Below are positions 45,501-57,500 of a stretch of 64,000 nt of DNA, piece after piece (positions within the stretch are counted from its first letter, which is position 1; each line of letters opens with the position of its first letter). Source of the DNA: Biomphalaria glabrata. Lineage: Eukaryota; Mollusca; Gastropoda; Planorbidae. Made by a program: the position numbers and the translations under genes. The notes below the pieces were generated by a model that was not told the DNA's origin, did no database searches, and saw nothing but the letters and a program-made list of their open reading frames with translations. The stretch covers positions 15,230,865-15,294,864 of the forward strand of contig NC_074716.1 in assembly GCF_947242115.1 (NCBI RefSeq). Reading direction: 5' to 3'.

Positions 45501-48500
45501 ACTGATAAACAAGTTACATGTCCTTGAATCGGTATTCTGAAATTGTATTGTCTTTATATTTGTCATTACGGTAGCCTACTGTTCCTGACTTGGTTACATG
45601 TGGTATTCAATATTGAAATAGGCATACGTATTGTAGAGAAGAGAAAAAATTATAAGGCAATTATTTTAATATTCTTTTTTTTTTTTAAAGTTACATTGGC
45701 CATGACTCGCAGTATTTCGTTGAATTCGTCTCTTAGTCTTCTGATATACTTGTCCATGTCAAAGTTTTGCGGGTTTTTTTTTTTGTTTTTTTTTTTGTAG
45801 AGATGATGAATAAAGAAAGCCGTGTTGCTATTTTTTTTATCGGCACTGCAACTTTCTGCAAACCTGCTATTTCCTGTTCATTTCATTCTGACGACCAATT
45901 AGGCCTACAATTTGTAGTTGAACTGCCATATCCTCAAGGTAGTTCTCATCACAACGTAGCTAGTCATTAGACAGACCTATATGAGTTTATTGATTCGAAT
46001 GACGTCTGCTGCTCTTTGCTTTAGGCAAGTAACGTGGAGTTGTTTCCCCTTGTTATTTCTTTTGGATTGACTGCCGCTTTAACGTCCGAAGGCATAGGAC
46101 TTTGTCTTAGCAACACAACGTTTTCAGTATGGGAAACAAAAAAAAGAGAGTCAGTAAAGATTCATTACCTCTTTATGTTTGGGCCTAGTATTTTGTGAGG
46201 CCATTACAGAAAAACTGTCTCCATTTCCTGTCTTGGACTGTCTTGTTAGCAAACATTTTTTTTAAACTAGAGACTTTATCACGAAAGTTGGTGTGATTTC
46301 ATTCGAAACACGAAGTGGCTATGTATGGCATTCTAGCGACCAATAAGTAGGAACCCAAGTACTAGATCACATCCTATTGGATTTCGATTTTGGAATATTT
46401 CATTTGAAACAACAGACTTATAACAAAAAATACTACTACTGAAATAGAATCTGATTAGCACAATCGAGATTCTCATTCTAAATGTTGTTGTTGTTGGTTT
46501 TTTTTTTGTTCCAAAAAATTTTAGAATATTGTTATAAACTTTGTGGTGGCACAGAGAGGGGTAGTGGTGTGAGTGTAGTCAGCCGACGGTTCGTGACGAG
46601 CTACGACGGTCAACCGAGTCGAGTATCAACAGGACGGTTCGGGAAGGATCGCCGTCGTGAACAGAGCTCATGAGCGTCACGAGAGTTGTAGTCATCTGAC
46701 CACCTAGAAACGTCGAGCGGCGTTCTGTCCGGTTCGACAAGGCCAGTAGGGACCCTATATAAAGAGCGGAGGTGTCGCAGTCAAGACAGTCGAGAAAAGG
46801 GGCTCAATACAGCAAGGTTCACGGCAGGGGTTCAGAGCCCGGTTCACTACAGTCCGGTCGACTACAGCACAGTTCAGCGGTGTGGTTCTGTACGGAGCAT
46901 TACGACGGTTCAGTGCGGAGTACTATCAAGTACAGTTGAGACGAACGGCGTCTTGATCTTGGTCTGTGATCGAGTCCGACACAACGAGCCTAGTGTGTGA
47001 AGTCAGTCCTGAACTGTTGAACCCAGTGAAAGCCCGGAACGAGACGGAGAGGCCAGTGCAAGCGTTGATACGGCGGAACGGTGTTACCGAAGAGGTATTT
47101 GTACGGTCTTGTGTTACGTGCTGCCAATTGTACAGTATTGGCTGTTATTTCTTCAACTATTAAAGTGTTACGTTACTTTGGAGCCCTGAGTTGTCAAGTT
47201 CTTTAAGTTGGTGGTGTATGGTGCAGTTTGCAGAGAGCCTGGATAGCGAGATTCGTAACAACTGGTGTCAGAAGTGGGATAGGATCGGAATCGGATTGGA
47301 TCGGATCTACTATGGCTCGTCTGAAACTGCTGTACGAACTTGAATTTAGAGAACTGAAGGAAGAACTCCGTGGACGAAGGCTGAAGGTATATGGTAACAA
47401 GGAAACTTTACAAGCACGCCTCCGAGAAGACATGTTGGAAGAAAAAGAAGATCCGGACACATATCTTTTTGAAGTCGAACCTAACTTGCTGGAACAGATC
47501 ACCAGTATCATGCAACAACAGATCACCAGTATCATGCGGGAACAGATGGCAGCTATGAACTCGGGGCTGGAAAACACCAATTACAAGATAGATGCCAAGA
47601 ATACCAAGATAGCCGCCATGAACCAACGCATACCTGCTGTGGAGGAGAGAATCATCAACTCAGACGTTCGTTCAGATGCTAATACCAGAGAGAGGAGCCT
47701 TGGTGGTGATCATGAGGACCCATTGAAACCTGACGAAGCCGTTGAGAGACATATGCAAGTCGAGAAATACCAGCCAGGTCCGAACCTAACAGACGTTGGT
47801 CCAGTTGCCAAGACTGGAGAGGAAAGTCCTGATGGTGGTAAAGAGAATCCAAGGCAGTCTGACGTTGACATTGATGGACATTTGAAAGACGAAAGTCATC
47901 GACAAGGTCTGAAACCAACAAGTGATTGGGCCGATACTGAGACGAGAGAGAAAGGTCCTGATGGTGGTGAGGAAAGCCGAATGGAGCCTGAAGCCGAAGA
48001 CGAGGGACCTTTGCACCTGGAGTGTTGCCAACCTGCCCCACGAGCATGCACTCCAGAAAAGGCTGAAGATGATGATCTGTTCCACAATTCCCTGTCCTGT
48101 GGATTTGAATCCCATCCCAGTCCTTCTTCGCAAAGCCCTATGAAGCCACCTCTTTTGCCAACAATCTTGGTAATCCCTGCCCTTACATCCTATACCTCTC
48201 CATGTGTCAATTGGCTGCCCTCAGTACCAAACGACAAGAGAGCGATGCAACTACAACGTCACTGCAACAAGAAGACGATCAACTGGAGGAAAAGAAGAAG
48301 GTGGCGTTTGCTTAGTCCAACGTGCATGGTGAGGCTACCAAGAAATAACTGCAGCCACATGAAGACCAACTGGCGGAGAAGAAGAAGAAGGCTACTTTTG
48401 TTGAATGCAAGATGGATGACGATGCAACCTCGATATCACTGCAACCACATGAAGACCAACTGGCGGAGAAGAAGAAGAAGGCGACTTTTGCTGAGTGCAA

Positions 48501-51500
48501 TATGGATGACCATGCGATCACGAGGTCGATACAACCAGATGAAGGCTAACTGGAGGAGAAGAAAACGTTTTCTGAATTCAACATGGATGGCGATGAAAGC
48601 ACGACGTCCATGCAACCAGGTCAAGACAAACTGGAGGAGAAGAAGGAAGCGACCATTGCTGACTGCAACATGGATGGCTCCGTCAAGCTCAAGAGGCAAG
48701 CCAACCGCCACCGATCGACCCCCGCCTGCAGCGATGAAACTTTTACAGCCAATGTCATGATGTTGATTCTGTCCGGGACGGACAGATCTAAGGAGGGGGC
48801 AGTGTTATAAACTTGGTGGTGGCACAGAGAGGGGTAGTGGTGTGAGTGTAGTCAGCCGACGGTTCGTGACGAGCTACGACGGTCAACCGAGTCGAGTATC
48901 AACAGGACGGTTCGGGAAGGATCGCCGTCGTGAACAGAGCTCATGAGCGTCACGAGAGTTGTAGTCATCTGACCACCTAGAAACGTCGAGCGGCGTTCTG
49001 TCCGGTTCGAGAAGGCCAGTAGGGACCCTATATAAAGAGCGGAGGAGTCGCAGTCAAGACAGTCGAGAAAAGGGGCTCAATACAGCAAGGTTCACGGCAG
49101 GGGTTCAGAGCCCGGTTCACTACAGTCCGGTCGACTACAGCACAGTTCAGCGGTGTGGTTCTGTACGGAGCATTACGACGGTTCAGTGCGGAGTACTATC
49201 AAGTACAGTTGAGACGAACGGCGTCTTGATCTTGGTCTGTGATCGAGTCCGACACAACGAGCCTAGTGTGTGAAGTCAGTCCTGAACTGTTGAACCCAGT
49301 GAAAGCCCGGAACGAGACGGAGAGGCCAGTGCAAGCGTTGATACGGCGGAACGGTGTTATCGAAGAGGTATTTGTACGGTCTTGTGTTACGTGCTGCCAA
49401 TTGTACAGTATTGGTTGTTATTTCTTCAACTATTAAAGTGTTACGTTACTTTGGAGCCCTGAGTTGTCAAGTTCTTTAAGTTGGTGGTGTATGGTGCAGT
49501 TTGCAGAGAGCCTGGATAGCGAGATTCGTAACAATATATTTTATATGCGTAACAGAGGTGCCCCACGGAAACGCTTTAAAGACCAGCTTAGGCGTCAACT
49601 CGCTTTAACTAACATAGACGAGAGCACCTGGTTGCAGGCGGCTTAAGAACGAGACAGCTGGAGATCACTTACAAAGGCCGCGGGATACACATTTGGGACA
49701 AAAAGAAAATCCGCTTCCGAGGACAGACGTAGACGGCGAAATGAAAATCTAAATCGACCATCGGCGCACGATGGTTATGCCTGCGCTGAATATGACAAAA
49801 TATGTAGGTCGCAGATGGGGCTGCGTAGCCACAGGAAATACAACATTCCTCATAAATCTTCGGACTCGATGACAGACCTTATTATTATTATTATATTCTA
49901 AAAATAAAATACAATGTTTATTATAAAACTTTCTGAAAAGTTGAACACTCTTTGAAAAGTTTACGAAATAAAAGATGTATTGATATGTACCGGTATTTTA
50001 ATTCTTTGAAACCTCGGTGATTACCGAATATCTCTTTATAAGCCTAGATCAGTGGTTTTCAAACTGTTTTACGCGTACCATTGGTGTTGCTTCAAGTCAA
50101 GCAAAGAATCGATGTTGCTAAATGACGCGTATTGTGTGTGAGGAAGACGCCTAGCCAGATTTTTTTTGGCGCGGACACTCAATTTCAGAAAACTTTTTGC
50201 CTAAAAAATCCGAAATAGACTTGTCAGTGAATCACTAAAACTTGGAGCAAACCTCATAGCTTGCAGACATGTTCACACAATTAGCAAACTGGGCGTGTCT
50301 CTGCCTTCCACACATGGGACGGAGATACAGAAAGTTAATTGTCAACTATCTAGAGAAACTCAATTTGGAATATGCATCATATTTTATGTTCTTTTCGTCG
50401 GGAAGCGAGGTTGAAAAGCGCTGGATTAATCGCCTTTTAATATGGAAGATATTATGATATAAACTTGTTCATCCAGCAGCAAGAGAAATTGATAGAGATG
50501 ACAGATACTGAGATAGTCAGCGTTTCCAAGTGTCACAACACATTAGATGTCACAATGTGTGTTGTGGTGCCGGGGATTTTACTTGAATTAAAATAGTTGA
50601 ATAAATGACGATCTAGAATGCACAATAAAAGATTCTTTGTAAAAACACAACTCTGGAACTTTATTTAAATATAAAACGTAAGTACAGCTTATGTACAATT
50701 TACAGATCAACACGTATTAAAAAACATTACAAAGGCTTTAATCAGAGCTCTTAGAAACGTGACTATCTACTAGGAGATTCTTTCATCGACTGGCGTTCTT
50801 TCTACTCTCGTCAATTCTCTGGCGCTAACTCTTTTTAAAAAATGTCTTTATTTAATTTCAAATCAACCAATAGATTTGCAACATCATAATTACGTCTCGG
50901 GTAAAACCTGAGGTGCTGTCAAGGGTCTAGATTTGTGGGGTAATTCCTGAGGCTCAGTCAAGGGTTTATATTTCTATTTACACATAAGCTTTTAAATGTG
51001 AAATATACAAATAAATCTATAAAGGCATCTGTGACATATTACCCCCCCCCCTCCATTTAGCATTTGTATGGTAATAGAAATGCTCATATGTATTAAAAAT
51101 ATTTAAATATACACAAGATACCATACATGAAATTATAGAAAAATGGTTGAGGTAACATATGACAATGCTCTGAAAAATAAAGTCAACTTGAAGATAACAT
51201 TTTAAAAAAATGTAAATGCATTGTCAGGTATATGAGAACAAAATTATTGATGACTTAGAACACCTGTTTCACTATTCAAGTGGTTATGAAAATGAGACAA
51301 TATCAAAAGTTGTACAAAGCATAATACTTGAATAAATTAAATCTTGAATTGAATGAGTTACTTCTCTTCATGGTGCTTCATGATAAAATTAAAATATGAC
51401 ATTATAACTCATTTGGTTAGTACTAATGTGAAAATGTGTACATGGAAAAATATATTGCATATGAAAAATTGACATAGAAAAAAAAAGATGTATACATGAC

Positions 51501-54500
51501 AATCTTCTGAAAAAATAATACTCAATGTGAAATAAATCTCAATATGTGTGAAGCAATGAAAAATTTCAATTATATGTCATGTATCTGTACTATTATAATA
51601 GGATATATGCAATAATATTAAACCTGAGATAAAATACCTGAAATAAAATGCTCATGATTTAAAAATTAAAATGTCTGATGCATGTCATATGCAAAGATGC
51701 TGAAACATAATAAACAAAGTATCTTGAATGAGTGACTTTCCTCAGTGGGTTGCTTGGTGCTGAAATAACTCCTGTGAAAAATGAGTAGACAAATTAATTA
51801 ATTAATTAAATATAACTGGATAATGTTCTTCCTTGACGAGTATGAATGATAATGGATCAAGTGACACTAAATATGCTATAGTACATATGTAAAATAGAAA
51901 TGTTAAGTTCGGAACCCTTCTGAATTGCCGTCATAGATGTGTGTACGCGTTTTCTAAGCTTGAAGAAAAGGTCTTTCAGTTTATGAAACTGTTGTCTCCA
52001 TGTCATATTGATCTCACAGATAATGTCTGATTGAACCGCGTTTGAGTTTGGTGAAAATAAGAACTGTCCGAAACCAAAACTCAATTTTCTGGTTGATGAA
52101 CTTTGACGCTGTAGAACAATGGTAGCAGAATGCTTTGCGTTATAATGTTCAATAGAGCAATGTTGAAGAAGTTCATTTGTTCCATTCTGAAGAAAAGTTG
52201 CCCTTTGAGTGTACGGAGGATGCAACTTGGTGTTGTCAATGTTGTTGCTCTCTGAGTTGCTTTCAAATTGCAGGACTGAAAATGTTTCAGAAACACTGGT
52301 AAAGAAATCTGCATGGCCTGTAAACACTTTAATGTTCTTCACTTTCTGTAATGCTATGTCATCCATAGTGATGACCTTGGGAATGTCAAATTGATTTCAT
52401 GTTAATATATCATCCAGAGTGATGACCTTTGGAATGTCAATTTGATTTGATGCTGGTAATGAAACATCTATCTCAGGAATGGGTGTTGATGATGTTTCTT
52501 CTTCTTCCTCAGGAATAGTTGCTAAGCTTGTAATATTATCAACTTCTGCTTTGATGTGTTCATTATCTGTTTCATGGTAATGTTCAAACATATGAACATG
52601 AAATACTCTGGTAACTTTGTTGACATTGATTTCAGAAAGCAGGTTGGAAATCTTTATGATGATGTGGAAAGGACCTTGCCATTTGTAAAACAGTTTGTTA
52701 CTGAAATCTGGTAACAGTAATTTGACTTGATCTTTTTGAGCAAAATGTCTTGATTTCGTGTGTTCCTGTAATATTCTTTGACTTTCAATGTTCTTGGTTG
52801 TAATGGCTTCTTGAGTTGACTCACATTCTTTAAAATGAGGAATACTTGTATGAGTGTTAGAGTCAAGTTGCATAGTTTTTCTTTTGTCTGGTATAGCCAA
52901 AGTTGATTGAATATAAGTATCTGCTTCTGGTTCTTGAGACTTGTCTTGATTGTAGCAAGAATTTTCAATGAATACCATAGTATTGGTAGATAATGATGCA
53001 GTCTTGTTCAAGTCTTGATGTATAAAGTCATCATCAGTGGTTAGGGATGGAAAAGTACTTGGTAGAGGTGGGCTTGTATTGTCAGGTAGGGATGGACATG
53101 TAGAACTAGTAGCAGGTAGGGATGGACATGTAGTAACAGGTAGGGATGGACATGTAGTAACAGGTAGGGATGGACATGTAGTAGGCAGTGATGTCCCTGT
53201 AGATTTGCTTGAGTCTTGATTCATAGATTCATTGTTGTCAATTCTGACTTTGTAGTCTTCTTTGTTCTTTGTTTTAGTTATGTTGCTTTTCTTTTGAGTT
53301 TGTTTCTTCTCACAATAATCATGCTGACAATGTGAACAATTATTAATGTATTTCTTGACATCTTTGGTCAATCTAGGCCAATAATATTCTTTGGCTATTC
53401 TCTTCTTAGTACTTGTTACACTCATATGTATGGTTTCATAAAACTCATGCTTGGCTTTGATTATTTGTTGTCTGTACTTCTGTGGTACATATATTTGTTG
53501 AATTACATTGTACTTGCGGAAAATATACTTCTTGAGAAATCCATCTTCGAGATATGCTGTACGCTTTCTTAATTGAGCTTTCTGGTATATTCTTGTTAAT
53601 GTTGCATCATTCTTTTGTTCAGCTTTGAATTCGGTATTTTTCAATTTTAATAATTCTCGTTTTAGTTCTTCTTGCCGTCTTTTGTCATCTTCTCTGTCTA
53701 TCTCAGCTAATTTATTATCAAACCATCTTTCTCGTTCATGTGAAGGAATATTGAGTTTTTCTGCTAAAGCTATGGCTTCACCTATTATGTCTGTTGTTAA
53801 AGTCATGTTACAATGTTCCTTTGTTTGATATTCTCTTTGTTTTTCTGCTTCTTTATCTTTTTGACGTATCTTTGTTTGATATTCTTTTTCTTCCTGTCGA
53901 TGAACCCATTCATCTGGTTTAGGTACTTGTTTTTCTTTAGCTATGTCAAATAATTCTAACCATCTTTGTGTTCTTGTTTTTGGAGACATGTTGAAAAATA
54001 TACCAACTTGGAATGTAGAAATATAGTAACGTTTTGAATATAACAAATCAATGTTAGTTATGCCGTAACTGGCTATGAAGTAGAACTTTGTTTTACAGTA
54101 GAAGTACTACTGGAGTCGTATGATTGAATATATAGATCTATTGAGCCGAGTACTTTTTACTGGTTTAAGGTTAGGTTTAATGATTATTTACTGGTCTTCT
54201 TTATAATGACTATAATGCCAGTTATTTACTTTACTGGTCTTTTATATTGCCAGTTATTTGCTTTACTGGTCTTTTATATTGCCAGTTATTATGTATATTG
54301 GTCTTATTCCTTTTGCCAATTACATATAATAATAGATTTCGTGAGTTAGACGTAACTCTAACGAAAATCTTTATAAAAGAATTATCGATAACCAACTGAC
54401 CTGTTAAACACAGAAATTCTGTCCTCCGTTAAATAAGAATGAAGTTCCTTTGAAGAGTTTAGAAATTGGTCCTAGATCTTGAATAAATTTCGTTAGAAGT

Positions 54501-57500
54501 TGTCCATAAACTTTTATTAGTCGGAGAGTGCCAGATATCACAACACATTAGATGTCACAATGTGTGTTGTGGTGCCGGGGATTTTACTTGAATTAAAATA
54601 GTTGAATAAATGACGATCTAGAATGCACAATAAAAGATTCTTTGTAAAAACACAACTCTGGAACTTTATTTAAATATAAAACGTAAGTACAGCTTATGTA
54701 CAATTTACAGATCAACACGTATTAAAAAACATTACAAAGGCTTTAATCAGAGCTCTTAGAAACGTGACTATCTACTAGGAGATTCTTTCATCGACTGGCG
54801 TTCTTTCTACTCTCGTCAATTCTCTGGCGCTAACTCTTTTAAAAAAATGTCTTTATTTAATTTCAAATCAACCAATAGATTTGCAACATCATAATTACGT
54901 CTCGGGTGAAACCTGAGGTGCTGTCAAGGGTCTAGATTTGTGTGGTAATTCCTGAGGCTCAGTCAAGGGTTTATATTTCTATTTACACATAAGCTTTTAA
55001 ATGTGAAATATACAAATAAATCTATAATGGCATCTGTGACACCAAGAAATTTTTTAAAGAAAACTCAGAGACTTCTGTGGTCATTGAAGAAATAACTAAA
55101 TGAACTGAGCGCTAGGGCTGTTAACGGCTTTTCTATCCTTCGGTTCGACGTATTAACTCGAAAAGACGAGGTTTTGTCTTATATGACAGGGAAACCCCTG
55201 AAAGCTGACAGATACTTGAACAAGAGATGGACCTCAGCATGAAACCTTAGTGCATGGAGGTTTACAAATAGTGGTCTCCGTAATTACACAGAGTCAGTAG
55301 GGGATGGCAAAGAAGCGGAATCACGTGTAACCACACAGAGTCAGTAGGGGATGGCGAAGAAGCGGAATCACGTGTTTGTGCTCTAGTAAGAGTCGTCTTT
55401 GTGACCTTATACAAGTGAGAACGTGTTCAAATTGTTGCGAGTGAGAATCTCACGTCCATGTACTTGTATAGGTCAGGCGTTTTTTATTTTATAGTTTAAA
55501 GTGCCTTTACTAATTAAAAGTTGAATTAGGCTTAAGTGGATATCGTAGCGATTATAATTGCTTTTCTTCACAAGAATATGGGGGGGGGGGCAATTAACAA
55601 TTCATTGTGTAACGCGATGTATGGGTCAAAATTGCCATCAAAGATATATTCTCTGTACACATTCACAGTATTGAGAAGTGTTGTAAATGAGCCTACAACC
55701 TTTTTTGTTTTATTTTCCTGATATCTATCTCTCAAAGGTCTGAATTCTTCTTTCAGCCTTCAGCGTTAGGCCAAACAATTTAAGCCAAACAATTCACGAG
55801 TGTTTTTGATATGCAGCTATGTCAATGTAGTAAGCCTACCGATGAGCAGCTGTCTCAGTGTACTAAACATCTCCTGAGGAAACTTTCACCTTTGATATGC
55901 AGCTATGTCAATGTAGTAAGCCTACAGATGAGCAGCTGTCTCAGTGTACTAAACATCTCCTGAGGAAACTTTCACCTTTGATGTGGTTACCAACTCGAAC
56001 GCTCTACTTTAAGTAGCTGCTTCACGAAATTCTATACTCAAGAGTGACTTTCGATGTGACTAGTCCGGCGGGGCATCACTTGCCTCCTCAAAGAAGAACA
56101 TCTGTAAACTGATTGTTATTTACTTGTCCATGTGTTATCAAATCTTGAACACAGAGCACGTCCATTCTCCGATTTGTAGTACAATGGTCAAAGAGTCCAC
56201 ATCGTGTCGAAGTATTCACCCAAGCCTATTACATCGGTATGAAGGGACATTACCACTATCCGTAGTAGTACAGTTAATGACAGAATACACTTAATACCTC
56301 TCTCTCTCTTTCTCTCTCTCTCTCCTTCCTTTCTCTCTCGCACTGCTGAATGCATGTAGATCTGAAAGTTTGATTTATTTTGTTGGCAGTTTTTCAAAGG
56401 AGAGAAAAAAAAAGACTATGAATGACGTCATTCTCTATAATTATGTACGAATGTGGGTTATAAAATGTGCCTCCTAGTGAATCAGTTTGAAGCAGACGTT
56501 GATGGGTTGTCTGCGCTTTGTAAAGAAAAAAAAATCTATACAGATCTATGTTGTGACACTGCAGTGCTTCATTGTGCTTGTCTGTGAAAGGAAGTGGAGG
56601 AAACTGTCCTGTCATTTATTTACGGGGAAGGAGGAAATTAGATGTAGATCAGTTCGTAGGCGCTGCTGCTGCTGCCTCTCTCTCTCTCACTCTCTCTCAG
56701 TACCATGTTTCCTCTACCTTTTGTTTCTCTGCCTCTCATGCTGTCTCATAACATACAACATCAAGTGTGCTAAACTCATTCATATATGAAGTATTCAACA
56801 CTCATCATTCATACATCATAAAACTTGCATCTAGTATTCAAAACTCATCATTCATAAACCATGCATCGAATATTCATCACTCATCATTCATAAGTCTTAC
56901 AGAATGTCCTTAACAGTCAACTAAGAACCCATTGCCTGGTACCCCAGTGTATATATCTTATCAATGATTTAGCTTTTCTATTCTAAAAGTAATTGTCTCC
57001 CCCCCCCCCTTTTTTCCTCTGTGTGGTTACTTTGTTCTGTTCTCAAAGCTCTTTGTGATTTGAGAAATGTAGTTTAATTATCTTCCTTCATCTACTTTAG
57101 TAAGGATTTTTTTTTATTGACTGGCTTTATGTAGATAAACCTTTGGTGTATTGTAGTTAAACTGTCAGTCATTTTAATATAACCTGGGAGGGGGTGATGT
57201 GATGACATGAGAAGGCGTATGGTCAAAGGAGCTTTTTTTTTTCATGGGACAAACAAATCTTTTGTATTTTTGTTTTCATTGTTTTTATAAGTCCACATTT
57301 GAGATCAATTATAAACAATGTTACAGAAATGAAAACAAATTATAAACAATGTTACAGAAATGAAAACAAATTATAAACAATGTTACAGAAATGAAAACAA
57401 ATTATAAACAATGTTACAGAAATGAAAACAAATTATAAACAATGTTCAAGAAATGAAAACAAATTATGAGATATCAATTCATCCTTCTCATACCACCAGC

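Larger units (their letters stand above)
46530..49533 (+). mobile_element. Non-autonomous LTR retrotransposon, 3.0 kb, young
   Basis: Two 731-bp direct LTRs (46530-47260 and 48803-49533), both beginning TGTTATAAAC and ending GTAACA, flanked by the 4-bp duplication ATAT. A primer-binding site TGGTGTCAGAAGTGGGAT follows the 5' LTR after two bases (I recall it as tRNA-Leu type) and a purine tract AAGGAGGGGGCAG precedes the 3' LTR. The LTRs differ at about five positions by eye, under 1%, so the insertion is young. The internal 1.5 kb carries a single gag-like region; no protease, reverse transcriptase or integrase is seen. Ends look whole; mobilisation would need a partner element. Superfamily (Ty3-like suspected) not certain. 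Lies in CYB5R4 intron 2. Confidence 0.9.
50531..55041 (-). mobile_element. Ty3/gypsy-like LTR element, 4.5 kb, incomplete, young
   Basis: Direct LTRs 50531-51036 and 54536-55041, 506 bp each, ends TGTCACA..TGTGACA, flanked by the perfect 5-bp duplication CCAAG (50526-50530 and 55042-55046). Read on the minus strand: a TGGCACTCTCC primer-site candidate follows the upstream LTR and a GGAGGGGGGGGGG purine tract precedes the downstream one (about 51041-51055 on +). LTRs differ at only a few positions, about 1%, so young. Parts seen: integrase zinc-binding domain and integrase C-terminal region; no reverse transcriptase or RNase H visible. Incomplete fossil, in CYB5R4 intron 2, antisense to the gene. 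Confidence 0.9.
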
